64,000 nt of DNA from Paenibacillus ottowii (GCF_006874425.1 NZ_VIJZ01000007.1:248001-312000), one strand, 5' to 3'; numbered from the stretch's first letter, positions 26,806-35,842 are shown. Numbers and translations are program-made. Notes: generated from the sequence alone by a model not told the origin.

Positions 26806-27326
26806 AATAAAATCCCTCCTGGTTATATGGTTGGGTAAGTGTTCCTATGTAATAATACCCTCGATAGTTATATTAAACCGCATTCAGCCTATTTTTTCAA
26901 CATTTTTGTTTGTAAAATACCAAACTGGGCAATAGGGCCTGGTAGCTAGCATGTCCAAAAACACGATTGGAATACATCATACATAGGTAATAAGAGGTAA
27001 ATTGTGAACATTAAAATGTAAACGCTTTATATACAGCGCTTACATGAGAAAAAGGGATGTATTCCGTCAAAAAGTATGGTTTAATGGTCAAGGAAGCAGA
27101 ATTTTGGGCTTTTTTGTCGTCTGCTATAAACTGTCATGTCTATGACACGACGAACTTGAGGGCGTACACCCTTTTCCTGTTCTTCATTTCATATATAGCA
27201 GATCGTATGCATTTTTATCATAATGCCTTGTGATTAACACCATGATAAGCGCTTTATGGATTTATGTAAAAATGACGGTGCTGTCCTCAATTTATTTATT
27301 ATGCTTACGAAAAGGGAGATATTACT
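26806..27326. other. 521-base divergent intergenic region
   Basis: It separates sodA from an acetyltransferase gene. It holds an imperfect dyad at 27017-27044, a short TGTCAT/ATGACA hairpin at 27132-27147, a wider TCTGCTATA/TATAGCAGA pair at 27120-27128 and 27194-27202, and a third GCGCTT-containing site near 27248. No open frame with a ribosome site was found. Confidence 0.5.
27017..27044. promoter_or_regulatory. TGTAAACGCT dyad, cre-like
   Basis: TGTAAACGCT (27017-27026) and AGCGCTTACA (27035-27044) form a dyad with one mismatch and an 8-base spacer. Each half resembles a catabolite-repression half-site. A functional role is not shown. Confidence 0.45.
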
Positions 27327-27752
27327 ATGCACGTTCGTTCCTTTCAATTAAGTGATGTGAATTCAGTAACGGAGCTCATGCAAATTGCCTTGTCGGAGGA
27401 GTGCTACAAAGAGACGGTGGGTGCTTTTGCCCGTCAGCTTTCGTGGGATTCCGGTTTGATCGTCGTTGCCGAAGAAGAGGGAGAGATCGTTGGTGCCCTG
27501 ATTGGCACGATTGATCAGAATCATGGCTGTTATTATCGTATTGCTATTCATCCGGATCATCGTCGGATGGGAATCGGGAAATCGCTTGTGGAGCTCATGG
27601 AGCAGCGTTTTCAGCAACGCAAGGTGAGTCGTATTTGGGTAGCTGGGGACAAGCATAACAGTGCGGCTATGCCGTTGTACGAAGCTATGGGCTACGGAGC
27701 AAGCCAGATTTTACAGGCGTTTCAGAAGCTAAGTATTTTGGCACCTCATTAA
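27327..27752 (+). CDS. GNAT-family N-acetyltransferase
   Basis: A 141-residue GNAT acetyltransferase. The acetyl-CoA signature is DHRRMGIGKSLVELM after a long first strand (GLIVVAEEEGEIVGALIGTID). The fold follows strand-helix order to the end (WVAGDKHNSAAMPLYEAMGY). The substrate is unknown. The ATG at 27327 follows GGGAGAT. It is likely monocistronic or shares a transcript with lepB, since only 119 bases separate them. Confidence 0.85.
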   Translation: MHVRSFQLSDVNSVTELMQIALSEECYKETVGAFARQLSWDSGLIVVAEEEGEIVGALIGTIDQNHGCYYRIAIHPDHRRMGIGKSLVELMEQRFQQRKVSRIWVAGDKHNSAAMPLYEAMGYGASQILQAFQKLSILAPH

Positions 27753-27871
27753 TCGGTTATCGATATACAGAAGCACAGTATAATATTTACATTTAGAGCA
27801 TATCTGAGTAACCGTTGCAATCGGGTACGGGATATGCTTTTCTATTTATAACAGGGTTGAGGAGGTTAATT

Positions 27872-28456
27872 ATGGACGCTTTGACTCCTTCGTCAGACCT
27901 GCTTCCTTCACCGGAAACGTCCAAACAGGCAGGTCGCTCTGCTTACATACGCGATTGGTTAGTCACCCTGCTGATCGCAATGGTCGTCTTGCTGCTTCTG
28001 AACCTGTTTGTATTTAACTTGTCCACGGTTAGAGGACATTCAATGCAGCCGACGTTAATGGAAAGCCAGCATTTGTTCGTTAACAAGCTGGTTTATAATT
28101 TTCATGACCCGGGGAGAGGGGACATTGTGATTTTAAGAGATCCCGATTCCCAATCGTCCAGCCCAAGATTTTTAGTGAAAAGAGTCATAGGTATTCCCGG
28201 AGATGTCATTCGGATTGAGCATAATCATTTGTATGTGAACGGTGAACTGCTAAATGAGCCGTACACCAACTCGGATGTGGAGGATGGTGATTACGGTCCT
28301 TTTACGGTGGAGCCGGAGCACTTTTTTGTCATGGGAGATAATCGCCATACGGCTGCAAGCAAGGATAGCCGGTATTTTGGCAGCGTTAAGTCCGAGGATT
28401 TACTGGGACGTGCAGAGTTTATATTTTGGCCGATCTCTGAGTGGAAGTGGCTATAG
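27872..28456 (+). CDS. lepB: type I signal peptidase
   Basis: A 194-residue signal peptidase I with one N-terminal membrane segment (WLVTLLIAMVVLLLLNLFVF). The catalytic Ser57 sits in RGHSMQPTL and the catalytic Lys103 in LVKRVIGIPGD; the family boxes GDNRHTAASKDSRYFG and PFTVEPEHFFVMG follow. It cleaves signal peptides outside the membrane. The ATG at 27872 follows GGAGG; an upstream ATG-containing extension has no ribosome site. It is SipS/SipT-like. Paenibacilli usually have several such genes. Confidence 0.92.
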   Translation: MDALTPSSDLLPSPETSKQAGRSAYIRDWLVTLLIAMVVLLLLNLFVFNLSTVRGHSMQPTLMESQHLFVNKLVYNFHDPGRGDIVILRDPDSQSSSPRFLVKRVIGIPGDVIRIEHNHLYVNGELLNEPYTNSDVEDGDYGPFTVEPEHFFVMGDNRHTAASKDSRYFGSVKSEDLLGRAEFIFWPISEWKWL

Positions 28457-28547
28457 AGCAGCTATAGTCTGAAATCAATGAGGAACCGCGCGGACCGATC
28501 AGGGTTATAACGGATCAGCGGCTCCCGATAAGGAAAGGAAGAGAACG

Positions 28548-28985
28548 ATGAAAGAAGTGATGGTATATACCGACGGTGCTTGTTCGGGTAACCCGGGCCC
28601 AGGGGGCTGGGGGGTCATTTTGTTGTATGGAGAGCACCGTAAGGAGCTGTCGGGTGGCGAAAAGATGACGACAAACAACCGTATGGAGATCAAGTCGGTG
28701 ATTGAAGCGCTGAAGCTACTCAAGGAGCCGTGCCGTGTAAAAGTACACAGTGACTCTGCCTATGTCGTCAATTGTTTCAAACAAGGCTGGATTAAGAACT
28801 GGCTCCGTAATGGCTGGCGCAACAGTAAAAACCAACCCGTGGAGAACAAGGAACTGTGGGAAGAATTGTGGGAACTGATGGGTAAGCATGAGGTTGAATA
28901 TGTGAAGGTGAAAGGTCACAGTGATAACGAACTGAATAATCGCTGTGACTTTCTGGCGACAAGTGCTGTTAAAAATTTACGGTAG
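28548..28985 (+). CDS. rnhA: ribonuclease HI
   Basis: A 145-residue RNase HI with the four catalytic acids D9 (YTDGACSGNPGPGGWG), E47 (NNRMEIKSVIEAL), D69 (HSDSAYVVNCF) and D134 (NNRCDFLA), and the handle region WLRNGWRNSKNQPVEN. It degrades the RNA strand of RNA-DNA hybrids. The length matches Escherichia-type RNase HI. The ATG at 28548 follows GGAAGAG. The next gene begins 98 bases downstream. Confidence 0.94.
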   Translation: MKEVMVYTDGACSGNPGPGGWGVILLYGEHRKELSGGEKMTTNNRMEIKSVIEALKLLKEPCRVKVHSDSAYVVNCFKQGWIKNWLRNGWRNSKNQPVENKELWEELWELMGKHEVEYVKVKGHSDNELNNRCDFLATSAVKNLR

Positions 28986-29017
28986 CATCTGCTGCTATTT
29001 TCTGTTGAAATTTGAAT

Positions 29018-29045
29018 ATATGAGAATGATACAACGTTCTCATAT
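29018..29045. promoter_or_regulatory. dyad upstream of queG-ogt
   Basis: ATATGAGAA and TTCTCATAT form a perfect 9-bp dyad with a 10-base spacer, 39 bases before the start of queG-ogt. The half TGAGAAT resembles a Fur/PerR-type half-site, but the spacing is unusual. Confidence 0.45.
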
Positions 29046-29083
29046 CTGTAGTGAAAGAATTGTGAAAGAGAGGTGAGTATCGG

Positions 29084-30817
29084 ATGCAACGCGAACTAAC
29101 TCGGACGGCGACCGGAACGGCTTCGACTTGGGCTTCGCTCAAGCAGGAAATTATTGAGGCAGCTCCAGGGCTGGGGATTGACTCCATCGGGTTCGCATCC
29201 GCCGACCCCTTTCTGTCTCTAAAAGCTATATTGGAAGAGCACCGTGCTAAAGGTTATGAATCCGGTTTTGAGGAGCCTGATATCGATAAGCGGATTTATC
29301 CAGAGCTGTATGGCTCGCAGCCTGCGTCACTGATTGCCATTGCGGTGGCGTATCCTTCCAAAATGAAGGACCCACCGAAGTCGGACAAGGGCAAATACCG
29401 TGGTATTTTGGCACGTTCAGCCTGGGGTAAGGATTATCATCTGGTACTGCGCGAAGCGATGGAAAAGCTGGAGGCTTTTATAAGTGAGCGAGTCCCTGAT
29501 GCCATGTTGAAAAGCATGGTGGATACCGGAGAATTGTCGGATCGGGCTGTTGCAGAGCGGGCAGGAATCGGCTTTAGCGGCAAAAATACGATGATGATAT
29601 CACCGAAGTTGGGATCATGGATTTATCTGGGGGAGCTGTTGACGAACATTCCTTTCCAACCCGATGAACCGATAACGGATGGCTGCGGAGAGTGCACCAA
29701 ATGTTTGGACGCATGTCCTACGGGTGCGCTTGTAGGTCCAGGACAGCTGAACGCCCAGCGGTGTGTGTCCTTTTTGACGCAGACCAAGGGCTTTTTGGAC
29801 GAGGAATTTATGCTGAAAATAGGGAATCGGCTGTATGGATGTGACACGTGTCAAATCGTATGTCCCAAAAATCGAGGCCTTAACTGGGATCATCATCCTG
29901 AGCTTACACCCGATCCTGAGATTGTAAAGCCGTTGCTGCTGCCATTACTGGATTTGAGCAATCGTGAATTTAAAGACCGTTTTGGTCAAAGTGCGGCGGC
30001 TTGGCGGGGGAAGAAGCCGATTCAACGCAATGCCGTCATCGGCCTTGGCAATTTCAAGGATGTTAGCGCGGTGCCCAAATTGACGGAGATTTTATTGGAT
30101 GATCCGCGTCCCGAGCTGCGAGGCACGGCGGCGTGGGCTTTGAGTCGAATAGGAGGGGAGAACGCTATGACAGCGATCAAGCAAGCATCAGAGAAGGAAC
30201 AACATGAGCAAGTACGCGAAATGATCGCACAAGCGCATTCCAAACTAGAGGAACAAGAGCAAGCAGAACTGCAAGCATCTTCTGAATTAAAGACGGAGGA
30301 TTCACAGGGCCCAACTACGATTTATTATGATGAAATGGAGACGCCTGTGGGCACGTTGACACTATGTGCTACGGATCGTGGGCTATGCCGAATTGACTAT
30401 GGCTCTTTTTATGCGAAGGAAGCATTGCTTCAGCAATGGGCCCGGACATGGGTTGGGGAGTATGTCTATGTGCAGGAGCCGGAAAAGCTGCGCGAAGTTG
30501 CAGAACAACTACGTGAATATTTTGCGGGAGAACGACGGGAATTCAGTATAGCTTATGATTTGAGAGGCACTCCTTTTCAAGAGCAAGTATGGCGTGCGCT
30601 GCAAAAAATTCCGTACGGGCAAAGCGTGTCCTACCAAGATATTGCGGAATCGATCGGACGAGCCAAGGCGGTACGTGCCGTCGGCGGAGCCAACAACAAA
30701 AATCCATTACCTATCCTGTTTCCGTGTCATCGGGTATCAGGTGCAAATGGAAGCTTGGTCGGCTATGCCGGAGGCTTGCCAGTCAAGATGAAGCTGCTGG
30801 AATTGGAGAAGGAATAA
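29084..30817 (+). CDS. queG: epoxyqueuosine reductase fused to O6-methylguanine-DNA methyltransferase
   Basis: A single 577-residue reading frame with two enzymes. Residues ~1-385 are QueG, the cobalamin and [4Fe-4S] enzyme that makes queuosine in tRNA: VDTGELSDRAVAERAGIGFSGKNTM, two ferredoxin-type clusters with CGECTKCLDACPTGAL and CDTCQIVCPKN, and a C-terminal HEAT-like repeat. A charged linker (~385-410) follows. Residues ~410-577 are an Ogt-type alkyltransferase: PVGTLTLCATDRGLCRIDYG, RGTPFQEQVWRALQKIPYGQSVSYQDIA and the suicide Cys548 in LFPCHRVSG. The start at 29084 follows GAGAGGTGAG. The frame is continuous with no stop between domains. Confidence 0.9.
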   Translation: MQRELTRTATGTASTWASLKQEIIEAAPGLGIDSIGFASADPFLSLKAILEEHRAKGYESGFEEPDIDKRIYPELYGSQPASLIAIAVAYPSKMKDPPKSDKGKYRGILARSAWGKDYHLVLREAMEKLEAFISERVPDAMLKSMVDTGELSDRAVAERAGIGFSGKNTMMISPKLGSWIYLGELLTNIPFQPDEPITDGCGECTKCLDACPTGALVGPGQLNAQRCVSFLTQTKGFLDEEFMLKIGNRLYGCDTCQIVCPKNRGLNWDHHPELTPDPEIVKPLLLPLLDLSNREFKDRFGQSAAAWRGKKPIQRNAVIGLGNFKDVSAVPKLTEILLDDPRPELRGTAAWALSRIGGENAMTAIKQASEKEQHEQVREMIAQAHSKLEEQEQAELQASSELKTEDSQGPTTIYYDEMETPVGTLTLCATDRGLCRIDYGSFYAKEALLQQWARTWVGEYVYVQEPEKLREVAEQLREYFAGERREFSIAYDLRGTPFQEQVWRALQKIPYGQSVSYQDIAESIGRAKAVRAVGGANNKNPLPILFPCHRVSGANGSLVGYAGGLPVKMKLLELEKE

Positions 30818-30841
30818 GGACATATGTTTGCAAAAAGTAAT

Positions 30842-30870
30842 TTGCTAGCTGTCCCATGTTTTGCTATGAT
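30842..30870 (+). promoter_or_regulatory. sigma-A promoter of yneF-like gene and folE
   Basis: TTGCTA at 30842-30847, a 17-base spacer and TATGAT at 30865-30870. Confidence 0.5.
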
Positions 30871-30922
30871 AAGTTCGTGTAATTCAAGATGTTTCATATA
30901 AATATACAGAGGTGACGACTTC

Positions 30923-31177
30923 GTGGTGTGGAATATTGTCATTCCGATTATTACCCTGATTGTTGGCTTGGTTGGGGGATTTTTCATCGGTGCTTATTAT
31001 CTTCGTAAACAGCTTGAAAAAATGCAAAACGACCCTGAAACGCTGCAAAAAATGGCCAAACAGATGGGTTACAATCTGAATGGGAAACAGATGCAAAGAG
31101 CACAGCAGATGATGAAGAACCAACAGTTCTCCAAAAATCAGCCTGGTGCGCGTAAAAATCAGGGCCGTCGGAAATAA
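30923..31177 (+). CDS. YneF/UPF0154 small membrane protein
   Basis: An 84-residue protein with one N-terminal membrane segment (IVIPIITLIVGLVGGFFIGAYYL) followed by KQLEKMQNDPETLQKMAKQMG, which matches the UPF0154/YneF family. A basic, asparagine- and glutamine-rich tail ends the protein. Its function is unknown. The GTG at 30923 (or 30926) follows GAGGTGACGA. It is followed by folE on the same strand. Confidence 0.85.
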   Translation: MVWNIVIPIITLIVGLVGGFFIGAYYLRKQLEKMQNDPETLQKMAKQMGYNLNGKQMQRAQQMMKNQQFSKNQPGARKNQGRRK

Positions 31178-31231
31178 TGAGCAACGTGAGCACGGATGCC
31201 GCATGAGGTTGCTGCATAGAGGAGGATTACT

Positions 31232-31825
31232 GTGGCTGGCGTAAAAGATTATATTAACCGCAAAGCTGCGGATAACCGGGATAAAATCGAGTACCATGTG
31301 GAGCAGATTTTAAAACTGATCGGTGAGGACCCCAAGCGTGAGGGTTTGCTGGAAACACCGGCACGCGTGGCACGCATGTATGAGGAAATATTCGCGGGTT
31401 ATGAGGTTGATCCCCGTGATGCGCTGGGTGTGACATTTGACGAGAATCACGAGGAGCTTGTGATCGTGAAGGATATTGTCTATTACAGTCAGTGTGAGCA
31501 CCATATGGCTCCTTTCTTCGGAAAAGTGCATATCGGCTATGTACCCAGCGGCAAAATTGTAGGACTAAGCAAGCTTGCCCGTCTGGTTGAGGCAGTGACC
31601 CGCCGATTGCAGGTACAGGAGCGTATTACATCACAGATCGCTGATATTCTAAATGAGGCGGTCTCCCCTCATGGGGTTATGGTCGTTGTGGAAGGCGAGC
31701 ATTTGTGCATGTGTGCCAGAGGTGTCAAAAAGCCTGGCAGCAAAACGGTAACGTCCGCTGTGCGCGGTACATTCCGTGGTGATGCAGCACAACGTGCAGA
31801 GTTCTTATCCCTGATCAAGGAATGA
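31232..31825 (+). CDS. folE: GTP cyclohydrolase I
   Basis: A 197-residue enzyme of folate synthesis that converts GTP to dihydroneopterin triphosphate. The zinc and substrate motifs are present: the Cys-His of [37 protein letters not shown] and the later [21 protein letters not shown]. The length matches the type I enzyme. The GTG at 31232 follows GGAGG. It is probably co-transcribed with the upstream YneF-like gene and closed by a terminator at 31847. Confidence 0.94.
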   Translation: MAGVKDYINRKAADNRDKIEYHVEQILKLIGEDPKREGLLETPARVARMYEEIFAGYEVDPRDALGVTFDENHEELVIVKDIVYYSQCEHHMAPFFGKVHIGYVPSGKIVGLSKLARLVEAVTRRLQVQERITSQIADILNEAVSPHGVMVVVEGEHLCMCARGVKKPGSKTVTSAVRGTFRGDAAQRAEFLSLIKE

Positions 31826-31846
31826 AGTACACGGTGTGATATGATG

Positions 31847-31887
31847 AAAAAAGGTGGTCTACGCATAGGCGTAGCCGCCTTTTTTTG
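31847..31887. terminator. terminator of folE
   Basis: A stem of AAAAGGTGGTCTACGC with GCGTAGCCGCCTTTT and a 4-base loop, followed by seven Ts. Confidence 0.88.
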
Positions 31888-31960
31888 TTAACATCAGAAA
31901 TAGAGAAAACGGCTCGCTGGTGTGAAGAATGAAATGAAAAAGTTGGATAGGAGATAACGT

Positions 31961-32806
31961 ATGGACCATATATATAGCTCAGCAGATATTGCAACAGCAT
32001 TGCCTGAGTTGCAATGGTTGGAAGCGCCATTGGCGAATGCTCAGGAAGATGTATTGTTTCCGCTGGCTTGGGAGGAGCTGGCTTGTCGGCAAGTAGGGAA
32101 AGGAGCTGCGCCCATTTTGCATGTATGGCGGCATCCGGCGGCGCTTGTGATTGGTCACCGGGACCGCAGGCTTCTCAACGCTCCACAGGCGATGGAGCGG
32201 GCGCGCAATTCAGGAATGTCGGTATGCGTGCGTCCTTCAGGCGGAGCGGCCGTCATGCTGGACAGGGGGGTACTGAACCTGTCCTTGATCCTGCCTAATC
32301 CGCAGCGGGCCATCAGCCTGCATGAGGATTTTCGGCTCATGGCGGGGCTAGTTGCCGATGCGCTGGCCCCGTGGTCTGACGAGGCGCAAACCGGAGAAAT
32401 CGTCGGGTCCTTCTGTCCCGGAGACTACGATGTAAGCGTCGGGGGACGCAAGTTTTGCGGCATTGCGCAGCGGCGTCAAGCCAAGGCGTATATCATCACA
32501 GCTTTCGTGATGATTGAGGGCCATGGAGCAGAGCGCGCGCAGGCGGTGCAGCAATTTTATAGGGAGGCAGCCGGGGATACGCCGGCAGGCTCGCAGCAGC
32601 CGGATTATCCCCAGGTGAATCCGGCAACGATGGGCAGCCTGGCCGAGCTGGCTGGTGTGCCATCTGTCGAGGCGTACACAGCATCACTGCGCCGTGTAGT
32701 CGAGAGCCAGGCTGCCATTTTGCCTGCCGACAGTTTGCTGGTGCAACCGGAAGAATTGGCTAAACAAATGGCAGCGCTCAGAGAGCGATACGATTTGCAG
32801 GTGTAG
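31961..32806 (+). CDS. lipL: octanoyl-[GcvH]:protein octanoyltransferase
   Basis: A 281-residue lipoate/octanoate transfer enzyme. SVCVRPSGGAAVMLDRGVLNLSLILPNP and GEIVGSFCPGDYDVSVGGRKFCGIAQRR match the LipL (YwfL) branch, where Cys in SFCPG (here about residue 152) is the acyl-enzyme nucleophile. The Lys expected of a simple lipoate ligase is replaced by this Cys chemistry. LipL moves octanoyl from GcvH to other lipoate-dependent proteins in Gram-positive bacteria. The ATG at 31961 follows a TAGGAGAT site. The coding sequence is GC-richer than its neighbours. Confidence 0.87.
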   Translation: MDHIYSSADIATALPELQWLEAPLANAQEDVLFPLAWEELACRQVGKGAAPILHVWRHPAALVIGHRDRRLLNAPQAMERARNSGMSVCVRPSGGAAVMLDRGVLNLSLILPNPQRAISLHEDFRLMAGLVADALAPWSDEAQTGEIVGSFCPGDYDVSVGGRKFCGIAQRRQAKAYIITAFVMIEGHGAERAQAVQQFYREAAGDTPAGSQQPDYPQVNPATMGSLAELAGVPSVEAYTASLRRVVESQAAILPADSLLVQPEELAKQMAALRERYDLQV

Positions 32807-32818
32807 TTTGTTTTTTGC

Positions 32819-34201
32819 TTAGAATGGTTGCCATCTCAGCTTGGAGGCTTGCGCGTAGCGCGCTTCCACCTCAGGCCAGTTGACGACATGCCACCAATCT
32901 TCGATGTATTTATTGCGTTCGTTCTGATGCTTTAAGTAATATGCGTGTTCCCACACATCGATCGCCAGCAGCGGAATAGACTCCCATTGAGTCAGGTTCT
33001 GGTGCTTTTCGGCCTGTAAAATTTCAAGCCGTCCAGCGCGCGGACTCCACACCAGAATGGCCCAGCCGCCGCCCTCGACCTTTTCGGCTGCCGAACTAAA
33101 ATGCTTTTTGAAGGCATCGTAGCTGCCAAAATCCTTTTTAATTTGTTCAGCCAGCGGTCCACTTGGTTTTCCACCGCCTTGAGGACTCATGATCGTCCAA
33201 AAAAGAGTATGCAGATAATGACCTGCACCGTTAAACGCCAGTTCACGCTCCCAATGCTTTACAAGGTCAAAATCACCTGTTTTTCGGGCTTCTTCCAGCT
33301 TCTTTTCCGCTTTATTCAGATCATTCACATAGCTCAAATGATGCTTATCATGGTGAATACGCATCGTTTTTTCATCAATGTAGGGTTCAAGCGCATTATA
33401 GGGGTAAGGAAGCGGCGGAAGTCGATGTCCCCCAATAGGAACCGGGCGACTGGTTAAGGATTTGTCCGCTGCCGAAGGTTGCGCCTGGCTGGACTGTACG
33501 CCTTTAGTAGCCGGTTCTGAGCCTTCTCCTCTCAAGCCCGCCTGCCGTTCTCGAAACGCTTCCTCCGGGTAATTCTCACCCTCTGCTGCTACATGATACA
33601 AACCAGCGGCTCGGGCAATCGAGCCGGGTTCCTGAAAGGGGGTTGTCGAGATCAGGAAATATTGACTTTCATGTGCTGCGTGTATTACAACCCCAGTGGA
33701 TTTGGGCTGGTGACGCAATGCTTGACTGTGCTCGGTCAGCAGACCTAGCTGCCGTACATATTCTTGTGACTGACGGTTGGCAGTTTGCAGCAAATCGTCC
33801 AGGCGACGATTTAGTTCCTGTGAGGCAGGCTGTGAATTCAGGGGTAATTCGGACGACGGCTTCTCTCCAGCTGCTGATGTGTCTGATCTCCTTGAATGTG
33901 CTGATGGTTTAGCTAGCTGGTGTGTATGAGCTTGGGGAGCAGACGACACTTTTTTCCCCTGATGTTGCCATGCTTGTTCTACCGGGTCAAGCGCGCTCCG
34001 TTGCTCTTCAAGCAGCTCTATGGCGGCCCGTTCCGTTTGTTCAAATACGGTACGCCAATCATCCAGCAGCCGCACATAGGCAGGTTCTAGCCCTTCAGTA
34101 GCGGACTTAATCACTTCTACATGCCAACTTTCCTGCTGCTTCCAATGACGAATTTCCTCCAGTACACGTAAGGGCAGGAAAGACCCATAAGTACTCAGCA
34201 T
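32819..34201 (-). CDS. superoxide dismutase with N-terminal extension
   Basis: A 460-residue protein. The C-terminal ~200 residues (258-456) are a Mn/Fe superoxide dismutase. All four metal ligands are present: His283 (MRIHHDKHH), His331 (LHTLFW), Asp415 and His419 ([17 protein letters not shown]). The N-terminal 250 residues are not found in ordinary SodA. They start FLPLRVLEEIRHWKQQESWHVEVI, contain several His and Glu in helices and HAAHESQYFLI, and include Ser/Gln/Ala-rich low complexity. They may form a helical, perhaps metal-binding, domain. B. subtilis SodF is the nearest relative but shorter. It has its own RBS (GGGAGG) and no signal peptide. Confidence 0.87.
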   Translation of the reverse strand: MLSTYGSFLPLRVLEEIRHWKQQESWHVEVIKSATEGLEPAYVRLLDDWRTVFEQTERAAIELLEEQRSALDPVEQAWQHQGKKVSSAPQAHTHQLAKPSAHSRRSDTSAAGEKPSSELPLNSQPASQELNRRLDDLLQTANRQSQEYVRQLGLLTEHSQALRHQPKSTGVVIHAAHESQYFLISTTPFQEPGSIARAAGLYHVAAEGENYPEEAFRERQAGLRGEGSEPATKGVQSSQAQPSAADKSLTSRPVPIGGHRLPPLPYPYNALEPYIDEKTMRIHHDKHHLSYVNDLNKAEKKLEEARKTGDFDLVKHWERELAFNGAGHYLHTLFWTIMSPQGGGKPSGPLAEQIKKDFGSYDAFKKHFSSAAEKVEGGGWAILVWSPRAGRLEILQAEKHQNLTQWESIPLLAIDVWEHAYYLKHQNERNKYIEDWWHVVNWPEVEARYAQASKLRWQPF

Positions 34202-34465
34202 CGTTTTTTACCTCCCGTATCCGGCTATGGTTATCCGGCAGATCTAGCAAATCTGTCCTAGACGCATATGTACCCAGTATATTCGCTGTCTCATCGGGAA
34301 TATGTCTATGAACTTCCTTAAAAGCTCCCGCTAATATGCTCTAAATATAATGTCTAAACTAGTTGAAAAAACTGCGTCGCCCGGTGGTTTTTCGACAAGT
34401 ACGTTTTAATGCCAGTATAATACGGATTATATAACAAATTTAACTTGGTCAAGGAGGGATTGAGA

Positions 34466-35284
34466 ATGACTCATTCGTTCCATCCCGTTCATTCTCCCAA
34501 ATTGGAGCCAGAACTGCTACAGCCATGGTATAACTGCCGGGAATATTCGCCTAGTCCTCGCTTGGAATCGCATGTGGCTTCTTTTTGGACAATGGGTTTC
34601 CGTCCTGTTCCGGACAAACTTGGGCATCGGGTTATCCCGGATGGCTGTGTCGATATTGTCGTGAATCTTCTTTCTCCCTACAGTCGGAAGGCCGCCTATG
34701 TGGTGGGGCTTACAACTCAATCAGAAGTACTGCAGTTCTCGGAAGCCCGTTCATTATTTGGCATTCGGATATATTCGGAATCAGCTCGTTCGATTCTAAA
34801 GATCCCCCCTTCGGCGTTAAAGGGAGAACGTATCTATTTGGAAGATGTCTTGGGCCTTAAAGGAATGTATTGGGTCGAAGAAATCTTAGCTGCCAAAACG
34901 ATCTCTGACATTCTTACGGTTGCCGAGCATCATTTGGTTCAGATGCTGGCAGATAGCGATATAGCAATTCCCCCACTAGTGTATCAAAGCATGCAGATTA
35001 TTTATGACCGCAAAGGGAATCTATCTGTAACGAATTTGGCCAATCAAGTTCACTGTAGTGAACGCCAGCTTAGAAGGGTATTCAATCAGGAGCTCGGCTT
35101 AAGTCCAAAGGAGATGCTGGGAATTGTCCGGTTTCAAAGCACACTACAAGAGTTTCATCAGGGTGGTTATTCCAGTTTGGTAGATCTTTCGCTCAAATAT
35201 GGCTATTATGATGAGTCGCATTTTACCAATACTTTTAGGCATTATTATGGAAAGTCTTTTAAAGCCTTGATAAGAAAGAGATAA
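34466..35284 (+). CDS. AraC-family regulator
   Basis: A 272-residue regulator. An N-terminal sensing domain contains HRVIPDGCVDIVVNLLSP and FGIRIYSESARSILKIPPSALKG, as in the AraC group with a DUF6597-like domain. Residues ~180-272 form two helix-turn-helix motifs (VTNLANQVHCSERQLRRVFNQELGLSPKEMLGIVRFQ and DLSLKYGYYDESHFTNTFRHYYGKSFKAL). The ATG at 34466 follows AAGGAGGG. It lies 86 bases before a VOC protein gene, which it may control. Confidence 0.82.
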   Translation: MTHSFHPVHSPKLEPELLQPWYNCREYSPSPRLESHVASFWTMGFRPVPDKLGHRVIPDGCVDIVVNLLSPYSRKAAYVVGLTTQSEVLQFSEARSLFGIRIYSESARSILKIPPSALKGERIYLEDVLGLKGMYWVEEILAAKTISDILTVAEHHLVQMLADSDIAIPPLVYQSMQIIYDRKGNLSVTNLANQVHCSERQLRRVFNQELGLSPKEMLGIVRFQSTLQEFHQGGYSSLVDLSLKYGYYDESHFTNTFRHYYGKSFKALIRKR

Positions 35285-35370
35285 AAGAGTCCGTTTTTTC
35301 CTATTTGAACAGTCTTTATGATCGATACAATGGAGGTGTAAAATCAATTCATTGATGGGAGCTGTGAAGT

Positions 35371-35748
35371 ATGGCAGTTAAGTTAAAAAGAATAGCGATT
35401 TTCGTAAAAGAAATGGAGAAGTCCTTAGATTTCTATCGGATTTTGGGCTTGGAAATACCGGAAAGCGCAAATGAAGAACCACATGTCGAAGTAGCATACA
35501 ATGATGTTATCCTTGCTTTTGATACGTGGGAAACGGCGGGGATTATTCTAGGCAACCAGCAGGAGCCTGCCGGTTATCGGATGGAGCTTGCTTTCCAGTT
35601 TGACAGCAAGGAAGCACTGGATGAATCATATGGCCGACTGAAAGAACGGGGATATACAGGGCATCTTGAGCCGAACGATACGCCTTGGGGCGAGCGTTAT
35701 GCAATCATAAAGGACCCTAATGGCAATTTGATCAGTCTGGTCGCTTGA
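35371..35748 (+). CDS. VOC (glyoxalase/dioxygenase superfamily) protein
   Basis: A 125-residue protein with two paired beta-alpha-beta-beta-beta units of the vicinal-oxygen-chelate fold: VKEMEKSLDFYRILGLEIP, then HVEVAYNDVILAFD, then ERYAIIKDPNGNLISLV at the end. A His/Glu metal pair may come from HVEV and the terminal residues, but a role cannot be set. These proteins include glyoxalases, extradiol dioxygenases and antibiotic-binding proteins. The ATG at 35371 follows GGGAGCTG. Confidence 0.75.
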   Translation: MAVKLKRIAIFVKEMEKSLDFYRILGLEIPESANEEPHVEVAYNDVILAFDTWETAGIILGNQQEPAGYRMELAFQFDSKEALDESYGRLKERGYTGHLEPNDTPWGERYAIIKDPNGNLISLVA

Positions 35749-35842
35749 TTCGGATCAAATTATAAACTGTTACATTTAATTTCTTATACTTGGTGTCAGC
35801 ATCGATGGGACCACCCCTACTAGACGATCACACTGTTCACTT

